The notes beneath the pieces are model-generated. The model was given only the letters and a program-made list of their open reading frames with translations, had not been told where the DNA came from and ran no database searches. From contig CALYAC010000003.1 in NCBI GenBank assembly GCA_944393405.1, forward strand, positions 1 to 64,000: a DNA stretch of 64,000 nt. The letters are read 5' to 3'. The position numbers and the translations under genes were made by a program. Within the stretch, counting starts at the first letter, position 1; the number at the start of each line of letters is the position of its first letter. The stretch is from an uncultured Clostridia bacterium. GTDB lineage: Bacteria; Bacillota_A; Clostridia; TANB77; CAG-508. Positions 1 to 9,517 of this stretch are shown piece after piece.

Positions 1-46
1 AATTATAAAACAATAGTTCGTAAAAGTCAATCTTTTATATTTAATA

Positions 47-1171
47 TTAATTAATATTTTTTATGCTTACATCTTTTTCAAAAGTAGATACATTATATAA
101 AAACATTACATCTGTGATACCATTTTCAGTTATATAATCTTCATAATCAAAATTTGTATATCTAGGGTCTAGAAAATGTATTTCACTATACTCTTCACAT
201 AAAAATTGTGACATTATATGAGCATAAGAATCTTTTATAACCAATAGTTTTTTATCATTATTTACTTTTGTTTTTATTACAGCTTTACTATTATTTCCAT
301 TTAGGAAATAGCTATATTTATCTTTAACTGATAGATATTCTTCATTGAAAAGACTATTTGTTGTTTCTTTGTCATAAATTGCTTCTTTAATATCTGTATT
401 TATTTCATTTTCATATACTGTTATTGTATCTTTTTCTTGTCCTAATATCTGAGCTTTTGAGTCAAAAGTTCCAAGAAATTCATTGGTTAAAGTTCTAACT
501 TCAAACTCATTTATATCTATTATTTTCTTTCCTGTTTGCCTGCAAAACTCATTATATATAACAAATGCTCCATTACTGTTTATATGATGATCTGTTTTAA
601 AATATAGTTCTATTTTTTTGTTTTCTTCTTTAAGTTTGTCTACTATATTTATATTTATACAATTATTAGTTCTGTTATACACTTCATTTATAGTATATTC
701 TTGATCTGGCGGTATAACATTATCAGGTAATTTATCACTATTAATGTATATAGAATTTGGAATTAGTAAAAAATATGTTGGAATATTTTTTGCTTTCATT
801 TTTTTTGCAAAAGTATCAATAACTTCTGCATTTTTATATGTATTATCAATATCTACATTATCTATTTTTTCAAATAAATATCCATCATTTCCAATGTATA
901 CTCCATTGTTTTCTTTTTTATTTAATACATTAACTTCCCACCAAGAATTTAGCTTTAAATAAAAATTTCTAAAAGCAAAATGATCATTTATATAATCATT
1001 CATAGAATTTAAATATTTTCCATCTATAAAACTTTCAAGTGAAAAACTAGGAACTGTAGCAAGCATTCTATTTTCTTCTTGAGAAAAAATCTGCTTTGGC
1101 CATATAAAATTCAATATAATAATTATTAACCATATACTTATAAAGATAATAAAAAATACTTTATTATTCAT
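47..1171 (-). CDS. DHHW-family membrane-anchored protein, AlgX/AlgJ-like
   Basis: 374 aa. One N-terminal membrane segment (about residues 5-24) leads into an extracellular domain. The DHH motif (DHHINSNGAF, about residue 195) is the signature of the DHHW family, which is related to the SGNH-like AlgJ/AlgX acetyltransferase partners. It lies 12 bases downstream of the MBOAT acyltransferase gene. That pairing is the usual one for O-acetylation of an exported glycan: the MBOAT protein carries the acyl group across the membrane and the DHHW protein acts outside. The family assignment rests on the motif and the neighbour. The glycan substrate cannot be read from the sequence. Confidence 0.8.
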   Translation of the reverse strand: MNNKVFFIIFISIWLIIIILNFIWPKQIFSQEENRMLATVPSFSLESFIDGKYLNSMNDYINDHFAFRNFYLKLNSWWEVNVLNKKENNGVYIGNDGYLFEKIDNVDIDNTYKNAEVIDTFAKKMKAKNIPTYFLLIPNSIYINSDKLPDNVIPPDQEYTINEVYNRTNNCININIVDKLKEENKKIELYFKTDHHINSNGAFVIYNEFCRQTGKKIIDINEFEVRTLTNEFLGTFDSKAQILGQEKDTITVYENEINTDIKEAIYDKETTNSLFNEEYLSVKDKYSYFLNGNNSKAVIKTKVNNDKKLLVIKDSYAHIMSQFLCEEYSEIHFLDPRYTNFDYEDYITENGITDVMFLYNVSTFEKDVSIKNIN

Positions 1172-1183
1172 TTAAAAACTCCT

Positions 1184-2641
1184 TTAAAATCTAAAATATA
1201 AAAATGGATTAAAAGAATTATTCACAAGGCTTGCTGTACTTACAAAAACAATGCAGACTAATCCTATACTTATAACTGAAGAATATACTATTTTTAATTT
1301 CTTGTTTTCTTCATTCTTTTCATGGCTATTTTTATTAACTACTGTTTTAATCTTATATATTTTAGTTTTTATAATGTTTATAATTGGCACACTACATATA
1401 ATTCCAATTACAATAATTATAAAGTAATTTTGTAAATAATATATAGCTTCTGAATTAATAATTGGCATATTATTTAACTTAAACATTGTGAATATATATT
1501 CTTTAACTTTATTTAAATCCTCAAAAGCAAATATTACCCAACTTATTAAAACAAGTACTATTGTGTATATATGCGAAATTATACTTGGAACCTTTTTTAA
1601 TATCTTTAATAAAAATAATTTTTCTAAAATCAATATAACACCAAAATATACTCCCCATAAAACAAAATTCCATGAAGCGCCATGCCAAGCTCCAGTTAAT
1701 GCCCATACAACAAGTATGTTCCTAATTTGTAATATAATCCCTTTTCTATTTCCTCCTAATGGAATATATATATAATCTTTAAACCAACTTCCTAAAGTAA
1801 TATGCCATCTTCTCCAAAATTCAGTTATATTTTTACTAATATATGGATAATTGAAATTCTCATCAAAATCCATTCCAAATATTTTTGCAAGACCAATTGC
1901 CATATCAGAATATCCACTAAAATCAAAGTATATTTGAAGAGCAAATGAAATAATTCCAATCCATGATAAAAGTACACTCATTTCATTAATATTTCCTGTT
2001 TCAATTAAATTCCACATTGCACCAATATTATTTGCAATAAGTACCTTTTTACCAAGTCCTATAATAAATCTTCTCATTCCTATAGAAAAATTATCTAAAC
2101 TAATATTTTTATTTTCTAATTCTTCATCAACTGTTTCATATCTCACTATTGGTCCTGCTATTATTTGTGGGAATAAAGTAGTATATGTTAAATAATTATA
2201 AAAACTTTTTTCACATTTTACAGTTCCTCTATATACATCAATCATATATGATAATGATTGAAATGTATTAAATGATACTCCTATAGGGAGTGGAATGTTT
2301 AGAAGCGGTATATTTAGTCCTGTTAATGTATTAATACTTGAAATTAGGAAATCTGCATATTTAAAGAAAAATAATATTAAAAGATTAACTCCTATATCTA
2401 TCCATAAATAGATTCTTTTTTTATTCTTATTATCCCAATTAGAATTAATCTTATTACCACACCAAAAATCCATTACAGCAAGTAAAAGCATTATTGGAAT
2501 ATATCTTATCTCTCCCCATGCAAAAAATATAAAACTGGCTATAATCATAACCAAGTTTTTATATTTTTTAGGTACAATAAAATATATTAATAACATTATT
2601 GGTAAAAATATATACAAAAATACTACACTACTGAATACCAT
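1184..2641 (-). CDS. MBOAT-family O-acyltransferase (AlgI/DltB-like)
   Basis: 485 aa multi-pass membrane protein, a usual length for AlgI-type MBOAT proteins. The conserved block with the catalytic histidine is visible (TGAWHGASWNFVLWG, about residue 320), preceded by the typical FWRRWHITLGSWFKDYIYIPLGG region. The family moves acyl groups, usually acetyl, across the membrane onto secreted polysaccharide or wall polymer. The DHHW gene follows in the same direction 12 bases away, so the two are probably one acetylation module. The polymer that is modified is unknown. Confidence 0.9.
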   Translation of the reverse strand: MVFSSVVFLYIFLPIMLLIYFIVPKKYKNLVMIIASFIFFAWGEIRYIPIMLLLAVMDFWCGNKINSNWDNKNKKRIYLWIDIGVNLLILFFFKYADFLISSINTLTGLNIPLLNIPLPIGVSFNTFQSLSYMIDVYRGTVKCEKSFYNYLTYTTLFPQIIAGPIVRYETVDEELENKNISLDNFSIGMRRFIIGLGKKVLIANNIGAMWNLIETGNINEMSVLLSWIGIISFALQIYFDFSGYSDMAIGLAKIFGMDFDENFNYPYISKNITEFWRRWHITLGSWFKDYIYIPLGGNRKGIILQIRNILVVWALTGAWHGASWNFVLWGVYFGVILILEKLFLLKILKKVPSIISHIYTIVLVLISWVIFAFEDLNKVKEYIFTMFKLNNMPIINSEAIYYLQNYFIIIVIGIICSVPIINIIKTKIYKIKTVVNKNSHEKNEENKKLKIVYSSVISIGLVCIVFVSTASLVNNSFNPFLYFRF

Positions 2642-2671
2642 TTCTTTCTCCTTTTATTTAAGCAAATAATT

Positions 2672-3541
2672 TTAGATCAAAATATCATTTGGTATCTCAA
2701 AATATTGGATTCCCATATATCCTGGTGCAATTTCATATTTTTGAAATACAATAACCACTTTTTTATTTGAAGAAATATAGAAATCATGATATTCATTTTC
2801 TATACCTGAAAATCCTCCCTCTTCTGCTGTAAAATACATATTATCTTCATTTTTTTCACTTTTTTCTTTTATTTGCTTCTTTATTTCTTTATCTATAATT
2901 TCTTTATAATTTTCTCCTAGAACATCTCTTAGATTTAATTCTTTTCCATTTTCTAAATCTATATTATAAAAGTATTGCTCCCCATATGCAGATGCCATAC
3001 TCTCGGTTTTTGTAATAACAAATGATATTAATTTATTATCTTGATATGTAATCTCATAATCTACATTAATTTGAATAGGGCTATAATCATCCATAGTTCC
3101 ACCAGTAGCTAAAACAGCATTTTTATATTCTTCTGCTCTATCTTTAGACTCTTGAACTACTTTATTAATTTTATTTAAAATTTCATAATTGACTCTATTT
3201 TCTAAATCAGTATTGCCTGTATTTTCAATTCCAGGAATTTTTACACTTACTAATTCATTTTCTGTTTCATCAGTATATTCTCTTATTGTAAATACTTTTG
3301 CTATACTATCCAATATCGGAACATCTTCCATAGCTTTTGCAAAACTTTCATTAGTGTTTAATAATATTACAAATAAAGCAAAACTTGTAGCAAATGCAGT
3401 TGTTAATCCTTTAATATATAATTTTCTTTTTTTATTTTTAACATTATTACTTTGATTAATAGTTCTATTTACAATATAGTTTAATTCTTCTGGTACTTCT
3501 ATATTTTCGTAATCTTTTCGGGCTTTTCTCAGTATATTCAT
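2672..3541 (-). CDS. RsiV-like anti-sigma factor (DUF3298-type)
   Basis: 289 aa. A cytoplasmic N-terminus of about 45 residues is followed by one membrane segment (about 47-64) and an extracellular part resembling the DUF4163/DUF3298 region of RsiV-type anti-sigma factors. It starts directly after the stop codon of the ECF sigma gene, so translation is probably coupled. By analogy it would hold the sigma factor at the membrane until an outside signal triggers proteolysis. RsiV of Bacillus senses lysozyme, but nothing here fixes the signal. Confidence 0.75.
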   Translation of the reverse strand: MNILRKARKDYENIEVPEELNYIVNRTINQSNNVKNKKRKLYIKGLTTAFATSFALFVILLNTNESFAKAMEDVPILDSIAKVFTIREYTDETENELVSVKIPGIENTGNTDLENRVNYEILNKINKVVQESKDRAEEYKNAVLATGGTMDDYSPIQINVDYEITYQDNKLISFVITKTESMASAYGEQYFYNIDLENGKELNLRDVLGENYKEIIDKEIKKQIKEKSEKNEDNMYFTAEEGGFSGIENEYHDFYISSNKKVVIVFQKYEIAPGYMGIQYFEIPNDILI

Positions 3542-4027
3542 TTATAATCTACTCCTCTCAATCTCTTTTCTAATTTCTTTTATACCTTTATATAATCGTG
3601 ATTTAACTGTACTAATATTAGTATTTGTTATTCTAGCAATCTCCTCTAGTTTTAAATTTTCAAAATATCTAAGAAATATTACAGTTTTAATTTTTTCATT
3701 TAGTTTTTCTATACTGCTATATATGTCCAAATTTTGGACTAATTTTTCTTCGTGGCTAGAATATTTTGTATTTTCAGATAATTCACACTCATATACTTTA
3801 TTTTTTATAGCTTTCAATGATTCATTTATGAGTATTCTATAAAACCAAGTTTTTACAAATTCTTCATTTCTTAATTTTCCTATATTTTCTAAAGCTTTTG
3901 TAATCGCCTCTTGAACTACATCCAATGCCATTTCTTGATTTTTTGTATAAACATATGCTATTTTATATAATTTATCTTGATTTTCTTTTATGTATTCTAT
4001 TAAAACTTCTTTTGATTTTTGTCTCAT
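3542..4027 (-). CDS. ECF-type RNA polymerase sigma factor
   Basis: 161 aa with sigma region 2 (about residues 14-75, including the helix around ALDVVQEAITKALENIG) and a region 4 helix-turn-helix (about 110-155, LEEIARITNTNISTVKSRLY). It abuts the RsiV-like anti-sigma gene and is 15 bases downstream of a DUF4358 gene. The arrangement suggests a SigV-like regulon controlling the adjacent envelope genes (inference). Confidence 0.9.
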   Translation of the reverse strand: MRQKSKEVLIEYIKENQDKLYKIAYVYTKNQEMALDVVQEAITKALENIGKLRNEEFVKTWFYRILINESLKAIKNKVYECELSENTKYSSHEEKLVQNLDIYSSIEKLNEKIKTVIFLRYFENLKLEEIARITNTNISTVKSRLYKGIKEIRKEIERSRL

Positions 4028-4042
4028 CTCCTACTCCTACCT

Positions 4043-4519
4043 TTATATAATTTGATTTATTATTTCATTTACTTTTTCATTGTCATTTGATATGCACATT
4101 ATAATATAGTTATTATATACTCTAAATATATTATTTTCTAATTTATAAACTTCTTTTGGTAAGTAACTTACAAAAATTTCTTTTCTTTCTTCAATTCTGT
4201 TATTAATCATTTCCTTAACTTCATTTAAATTTTCTTTTTCATTTACTTGTAATATTAATATTTCTTCACTTGTTGCTCCACTACCTTGATATGATACTAT
4301 TTCTTTTATTAAGTTATCATTAAAGCCATATGCTTTATATACAATTTCTTTATCAACCTTTGCTATTTCATCTTGAAATACTCCACTTTCACTTATTTTC
4401 TTTCCTAATTCTTCTATATCTATTTCTATAATATTTTGTTTGTTATTAAAATTTATTACTAAAAATATACTTACTATTATTATTAAAGCTATTATTATAA
4501 TTAAACTAATCTTTTTCAT
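4043..4519 (-). CDS. DUF4358-like membrane-anchored protein
   Basis: 158 aa with one N-terminal membrane segment (about 4-24) and a small extracellular domain. The ILILQV strand and the YIIMCISND end match DUF4358 proteins, which in Clostridia often sit beside SGNH hydrolases, DHHW proteins and MBOAT acyltransferases. All of those are present here. No enzymatic motif is seen and the function is unknown. A role in surface-polymer acetylation is inferred from context only. Confidence 0.65.
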   Translation of the reverse strand: MKKISLIIIIALIIIVSIFLVINFNNKQNIIEIDIEELGKKISESGVFQDEIAKVDKEIVYKAYGFNDNLIKEIVSYQGSGATSEEILILQVNEKENLNEVKEMINNRIEERKEIFVSYLPKEVYKLENNIFRVYNNYIIMCISNDNEKVNEIINQII

Positions 4520-4569
4520 TTTATCTCCCTATATTCTTTTAATTTATTTTTTTCTCTTATTCTTAAATC

Positions 4570-5424
4570 CTATGAATTATTTTTTAAATATTCTAACCAT
4601 TTTAAACAATAATCTCTATCGACATGAATTCCATCTGTACTAGCTTGGCTTGGTAAATATCCTTCATCATTTACAAGTGCTGAAGCAACATCTAAATATT
4701 TAACATCTAATTCATTTGCTAGTTCTTTTATTAGATCATTATATTTTCTAATTCTATTATTGTTTATGTATTTATTGGTACTGTCAATTTCTTTAGTTAC
4801 TGGTATTATTGATTGGACATAAATATTAACATTAGGCTTTATTTCTCTTATTTTCTCTATAAGTTCCTTGTATTTTAATTTAAATACTTCAGGATATGCC
4901 CAGCCTAGTTCATTTACACCTAACATTATGTATACAGTATCTATATCTTTGTTTTTCATATCTTCCAATAAAGTGACTTTTTTTCCATCACTCGTTTTTA
5001 CAAATTCCTTTTTTATAGCAGTATCTACCATTAACCCTATATATGAATAATCATTTATTTTAGTTAATCCTGTATACATTATTAATCCTTGAGTTCTTGA
5101 ATCACCTATAAAAGCTACTTTATCATCAAATTTTACATCTTTTTTGTCTTTATTCATATTTACATTATTTAAATCTTTTATTTCTGAACTTTTAATACTA
5201 TTTTCTTCTTTTTCGATATTATTAGTAGTACTTAAACTATCATTTACAAATATTTCATTTTTTTCCACATTCTCATATACATTATTATTGATCACATCTT
5301 TACTATTAGATACTTTATTTCCTATAATACTTCCTAGTACAATTAAAATAATTAGTGGGATTACTGTTGAAATAAGTTTATTACTATTTATCTTTTTTCT
5401 TTTTTTTCTAGCATTTGAAGCCAT
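4570..5424 (-). CDS. SGNH/GDSL-family hydrolase, membrane-anchored
   Basis: 284 aa. A basic N-terminus and one membrane segment (about 17-37) are followed by a Ser/Asn-rich linker and an SGNH domain. Block I is FIGDSRTQGL (about residues 105-114, nucleophile Ser) and block V is DGIHVD near the C-terminus, giving the catalytic Asp/His. Such proteins add or remove acetyl groups on surface glycans. It sits in the same locus as the MBOAT and DHHW genes, which supports an envelope acetylation or deacetylation role. Confidence 0.85.
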   Translation of the reverse strand: MASNARKKRKKINSNKLISTVIPLIILIVLGSIIGNKVSNSKDVINNNVYENVEKNEIFVNDSLSTTNNIEKEENSIKSSEIKDLNNVNMNKDKKDVKFDDKVAFIGDSRTQGLIMYTGLTKINDYSYIGLMVDTAIKKEFVKTSDGKKVTLLEDMKNKDIDTVYIMLGVNELGWAYPEVFKLKYKELIEKIREIKPNVNIYVQSIIPVTKEIDSTNKYINNNRIRKYNDLIKELANELDVKYLDVASALVNDEGYLPSQASTDGIHVDRDYCLKWLEYLKNNS

Positions 5425-5569
5425 ATTATTTCTCCTTTATTTTTACTTACAATATATTAGATCTTTTTAGTATATAAAAAGTTTAAAAATTTTTTATTTT
5501 TTTATATTTTATTTTTTATCTTTTTTTATTTTTCTAAAATTCAATTTTCTGATTAATATATTGTAAATA

Positions 5570-5606
5570 AAAAAACTCCTATATTACAAATAATAATATA
5601 GAAGTT
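5570..5606 (-). terminator. Rho-independent terminator after the AI-2E family gene
   Basis: Inverted repeat of about 12 bp (5575-5586 with 5593-5604, one mismatch), followed on the minus strand by a run of T. It lies 15 bases past the stop of the transporter gene. Confidence 0.8.
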
Positions 5607-5620
5607 TATATGTTCTTTTG

Positions 5621-6805
5621 TTAAAATTCTTTTTCTAAACCTTTTTCTTTTAATCTTTCATTTGTATTTTCCATTGTAATAGCATATATAATTGAAACAA
5701 TTGGAAGTCCTACAATCATACCAATTATTCCAAATAGGCTACCACCAATTGTAATAGCTACTAATACCCAAATACTTGGTAGTCCAATATTTTTCCCTAC
5801 TATATGTGGATATATTAAATTTCCTTCAATTTGTTGAAGAATAATTATAAATATTATAAATATTATTGCTTTAATAGGATCTACTGCAACAATCAACACA
5901 GCTCCTATAAATCCACCTATAAAAGCACCTACTATTGGAATAAATGCTGTTAGTGCTGTTAATGCTCCAATTGGTCCTGCATAAGGAATTTGTAGAATAA
6001 GCATTCCAATAGCACAAAGCACACCTAGTATTACAGCTTCTTTTGCTTGCCCTGTTAAGAAATTTCTAAAAGAATCTCTTGATAATCTACTTACTTTTAC
6101 AATAAAATCTGCTTTTTCTTTATTAAAACGTGCATATACAAATTTTTTAGCTTGTATTTTTAAGTCTTCTTTATTAGCTAAAACATATACTGCAAATACA
6201 ATTGCTATAACAAAATTAACAATTCCACTAAACACTCCTGAAATTTGATTAATTGTAACACTAAGCACATCTTTAGAAATATTCATTATTCCATTTTTTA
6301 GTGCTTCTGTATCTATATGTATATTTTGTATGTAATTATTAATTTCTGGAACCTTTTCAGTAATTTCTATTCCATAATTTTTAAGGTTTTCTAAATAACT
6401 TGGTATATTACTTATTAGATTACGTATTACTTCTATAAACTGTGGTATTATAAGTGTTAATATTATTGAAATAACAGCTATAATAGTTAAAATAGAAAGC
6501 ATGATTGATAATGTCCTTTTAGCTCCACTTTTCTTTTTTCTTACAATATTTTTAGTTTTATTATTTTTTTCTTTTATCTTAGCACTTTCTTTTTTTCTTG
6601 ATTTAAATACTTTATTTTCATAAAATGTCATAAAAATGTTTAATATGAAAGCAATTGCTAATCCCCATATAAATGGTGATAATATTCCTAAGAATATTTT
6701 ACATACATTCCATACTGGCTGTATATTCATAAGTACTACTAATAATATAATAGCTACAATAACAATTTTCATTATTTGTTTTGTATTTTCTTTATCTAAT
6801 TTCAT
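5621..6805 (-). CDS. AI-2E family transporter
   Basis: 394 aa membrane protein with the family layout: a hydrophobic hairpin near residues 12-55, a charged loop rich in Lys, further membrane segments and the conserved C-terminal glycine-rich part (GGSLFGIIGMIVGLPIV). Members export small molecules; some take out AI-2, and others are Na+/H+ antiporters or of unknown substrate. No lsr or luxS gene is nearby, so the substrate is open. It appears to be monocistronic, with its own terminator. Confidence 0.85.
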   Translation of the reverse strand: MKLDKENTKQIMKIVIVAIILLVVLMNIQPVWNVCKIFLGILSPFIWGLAIAFILNIFMTFYENKVFKSRKKESAKIKEKNNKTKNIVRKKKSGAKRTLSIMLSILTIIAVISIILTLIIPQFIEVIRNLISNIPSYLENLKNYGIEITEKVPEINNYIQNIHIDTEALKNGIMNISKDVLSVTINQISGVFSGIVNFVIAIVFAVYVLANKEDLKIQAKKFVYARFNKEKADFIVKVSRLSRDSFRNFLTGQAKEAVILGVLCAIGMLILQIPYAGPIGALTALTAFIPIVGAFIGGFIGAVLIVAVDPIKAIIFIIFIIILQQIEGNLIYPHIVGKNIGLPSIWVLVAITIGGSLFGIIGMIVGLPIVSIIYAITMENTNERLKEKGLEKEF

Positions 6806-6890
6806 TAAATTCCTCCTTTAAAAGAAAATCACACATCGTATTAACATAATACCAGATTTTACATTATTTTTCAAGTTTTAACTTATAACT

Positions 6891-7538
6891 CTATTCCTTT
6901 ATCTTAACACCTAATAAACTAACTAAATCAATTGCCTGATATTCATTAATTATAGCTCCTTTTATATCATCAAGAGAAACAACTATTCCATCTATTACTG
7001 AATCTGATAAATCGATATCCTTTAATTTTGTTTTAAATATTTGTGCCAAACTTAAATCAGACTTACTAAAATATGTATTTCTTAGCACATCTTCCTCCAA
7101 ATAACTATTTCGTAAAATACAATTATCAAAAAGTACATTACTTAATCTAGATAAAGAAAAATTTGCATATGATGCATTTGTTTCTTTAAACACAACATTA
7201 TTTTGAATACTATCTGTAAAATTACATCCTGATAATTTACAATTATTAAATTCGCATCTTATAAATGAACTTCCTTGAAATGATGTATTAGAAAAATTAC
7301 AATTATTAAATATAACATCCATAAATGTGACCTTTTCTAATTTACTATCAATAATATTAGTTTTATTAAATTTTGCAACTTTTAAATCTTTATCATAAAT
7401 TTCTAGATTTTCTATATCTTTATGTTCTACAATTATATTTTCTAATCTATCACTTTCTATTAATCTTTCATCAAGCTCATCTATATTTTCTAAATTATTA
7501 ATTTCAAAAAATATTTTTTGTGGTTTTTGAATATTCAT
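6891..7538 (-). CDS. Pentapeptide-repeat protein
   Basis: 215 aa from the ATG at 7538, chosen because GTAGGAGT lies just upstream; a longer reading frame to 7607 has no good ribosome site. From about residue 75 the protein shows A(D/N)LXX-type repeats (NCNFSNTSFQGSSFIRCEFNNCKL and following), which fold into a right-handed quadrilateral beta helix. Function in this family is diverse, from gyrase protection to unknown. Here there is no partner gene to narrow it. Confidence 0.85.
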   Translation of the reverse strand: MNIQKPQKIFFEINNLENIDELDERLIESDRLENIIVEHKDIENLEIYDKDLKVAKFNKTNIIDSKLEKVTFMDVIFNNCNFSNTSFQGSSFIRCEFNNCKLSGCNFTDSIQNNVVFKETNASYANFSLSRLSNVLFDNCILRNSYLEEDVLRNTYFSKSDLSLAQIFKTKLKDIDLSDSVIDGIVVSLDDIKGAIINEYQAIDLVSLLGVKIKE

Positions 7539-7602
7539 TTTTACTCCTACTTTTAATATATTATTTCTTATCATAATTTTATTGTAATTATAATAGCATA
7601 AA

Positions 7603-7630
7603 GGCAAATAATCATCAATAATTATTTGCC
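7603..7630 (-). terminator. Possible terminator after the anti-sigma gene
   Basis: 10-bp perfect inverted repeat (7603-7612 and 7621-7630) between the pentapeptide gene and the anti-sigma gene. The following T run on the minus strand is weak, so it could also be a simple hairpin. Confidence 0.5.
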
Positions 7631-7701
7631 CTTATATTAATTTTATATCAATTTTAATCAATTTTTTAAACTATCTTTTTACATATATAGAACATTAATT
7701 T

Positions 7702-8346
7702 CTAAAATTTATCCATAAAAAATAATTCGTATGGGTTATAATTTATATATGTGTTAATATGCTTAATTCCATTAAGATTGCTTACAATATTAGATATCTT
7801 TTCTATTTCTGAGGCTGATTTTGTTTTTATATTAAAATATGCAAGCATTGGATTATTTATATCTCCACTTGTAAATTCACTTAAAAAATTCTCTACGTCT
7901 TTATCCCAGGTCATTACTTCATTTAGTGCATCATCTTTTGAAACATATTCTATTTCAACATTTTCTGCATTTTGTATAATTGTATTTCTAATATCTTCTA
8001 ATTCTTCATCTGTAATTTCATCATATAAATATATTTCCATTGTAGATGCAATCTCATTATAATTTTTAAATACTAAAATATTAAATATTACTACAATTAA
8101 TAATATGATTAAGCTAATGAAAATCAAAATATTTTTTTTGCTCATTTTTCTCTTTATGCTCTTAAAAATATCAATATCTTTTTTATCATCTTTTTCTTTT
8201 AGTTCTGATTTTATTTCTTCTAAAACATTATTACAGTCTCTACATGTTTTTATATGTTTTTCAACAAATTCGGTTGATGTTTTGCTTAAGACACCATCAT
8301 TGTAACTAAATAAGAGATCTTTTACGATATCACACTCATTTTTCAT
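7702..8346 (-). CDS. Zinc-finger anti-sigma factor with FtsX-like extracellular domain
   Basis: 214 aa. The N-terminus has a putative anti-sigma zinc finger (Cys5, then HIKTCRDC around residues 31-38). One membrane segment follows at about 74-92. The outside domain (about 97-205) resembles the extracellular domain of FtsX: EIYLYDEITDEELEDI, then YVSKDDALNE, then NPMLAYFNIKTK. It overlaps the end of the upstream sigma gene by 11 bases, so it is very likely the cognate anti-sigma. The FtsX-like sensor part is unusual. It suggests sensing of a murein hydrolase partner (inference). Confidence 0.75.
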   Translation of the reverse strand: MKNECDIVKDLLFSYNDGVLSKTSTEFVEKHIKTCRDCNNVLEEIKSELKEKDDKKDIDIFKSIKRKMSKKNILIFISLIILLIVVIFNILVFKNYNEIASTMEIYLYDEITDEELEDIRNTIIQNAENVEIEYVSKDDALNEVMTWDKDVENFLSEFTSGDINNPMLAYFNIKTKSASEIEKISNIVSNLNGIKHINTYINYNPYELFFMDKF

Positions 8347-8830
8347 TATTTATTTCCTCCTTTAATTTTTGCTTCCCTCTAAAAAATATAACTCTTGCCC
8401 AATTTTGTGTTTTATTCATAATATCAGCTATCTCAGAATAATCTAAATTTCCAAATATTCTTAAATACATTACGCTTCTTGTATCTTCGTCAAGAGCTTG
8501 TATTTTTTTAAATAATTGTATTTTGCCCTCTTTATCTATAATATTTTCTTCTATTGATTCTTCTAAAATTAATGCATCTTCAAGATTATCTAATGAAATC
8601 TCTTGCTTTTTCTTACTTTTCTTTAATTTTTTATACCAAATATATTTACTAATTTGACATAGCCAAGTAGATATTTTACAATCTCCTCTAAATTTATTTA
8701 TATCTTTTACAGCTACTAAAAAAGTTTCTTGGACAATCTCTTCAGTTATATCTTCACTATCAGTTAAGCAGAATACATACTTATAAACAATACTACTATA
8801 TTTATTATATATTTCATTCATATCCTGCAT
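8336..8830 (-). CDS. ECF-type RNA polymerase sigma factor
   Basis: 164 aa with region 2 (about 10-75, including DITEEIVQETFLVAVKDINKF) and region 4 (about 110-160, MYLRIFGNLDYSEIADIMN then WARVIFFRGKQKL). Its 3' end overlaps the anti-sigma gene, indicating translational coupling. It is distinct from the sigma gene at 3.5 kb. The target promoters were not identified. Confidence 0.9.
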   Translation of the reverse strand: MQDMNEIYNKYSSIVYKYVFCLTDSEDITEEIVQETFLVAVKDINKFRGDCKISTWLCQISKYIWYKKLKKSKKKQEISLDNLEDALILEESIEENIIDKEGKIQLFKKIQALDEDTRSVMYLRIFGNLDYSEIADIMNKTQNWARVIFFRGKQKLKEEINNEK

Positions 8831-8888
8831 AACAAATTTCCCCCTTTCACTTATTTAGTTCCTATATTATTATATTTTGTTACAAAAA

Positions 8889-8926
8889 AATTCATTTTTC
8901 TATTATTTTTTAAAGAAAAATGAATT
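8889..8926 (-). terminator. Terminator hairpin after the P-loop kinase gene
   Basis: 13-bp inverted repeat (8889-8901 and 8914-8926) between the kinase gene end and the sigma gene start, with T-rich flanks in both directions. Confidence 0.6.
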
Positions 8927-8963
8927 TATAATTTTAAATATAATAGCTAAAAGGCACAAATAT

Positions 8964-9476
8964 TTATATCGAAAAATTAACATCATATTTATTATCTATC
9001 CATATATATTGATTATTATATTTCTTACACATCTCTAAATTATGTTTGTTTTCTCTTATCAGATTTTCTATATTAATATCAGACTGATACTTTCTTTTTT
9101 CTATAATATTTTCATATTTTATAATATTTATAATATTACTCCTTATATAATTTTCAGACATTATTAAACAAATATATTTTATATTTTTTAATTCTTCATC
9201 AGAAAAATCACATTTATAATCAAATGGAATATACAATCCTTCTATAATTATATTTTGATTATTTTCTATGTTTGTTTTTATAATTTCTTTTACAATTTTC
9301 CATAAGTACGGAGTTAATTTTTTATCATCTTCTACTGATAAATTAGTATTATTACTTTTAATTAATCCCATTTTTAAATGATCAATAGATAGATATGGAT
9401 ATTTATATCTTTCTAATAATTTTTGTGCAAGAAATGTCTTACCAGTGTGAGAACTTCCACCTATTAGAATTATCAT
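8964..9476 (-). CDS. Small P-loop ATP-binding protein, kinase-like
   Basis: 170 aa. The N-terminus carries a Walker A motif (GGSSHTGKT, residues 6-14). A middle segment (NIIIEGLYIPFDYKCDF) resembles the substrate region of small nucleotide or 2-phosphoglycerate kinase-like proteins. The substrate is not evident. It stands alone between a sigma operon and the tag gene. Confidence 0.65.
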   Translation of the reverse strand: MIILIGGSSHTGKTFLAQKLLERYKYPYLSIDHLKMGLIKSNNTNLSVEDDKKLTPYLWKIVKEIIKTNIENNQNIIIEGLYIPFDYKCDFSDEELKNIKYICLIMSENYIRSNIINIIKYENIIEKRKYQSDINIENLIRENKHNLEMCKKYNNQYIWIDNKYDVNFSI

Positions 9477-9517
9477 TATTTAACCTCCTAATAAAAGCTT
9501 AATAAGAAAATAAATTA

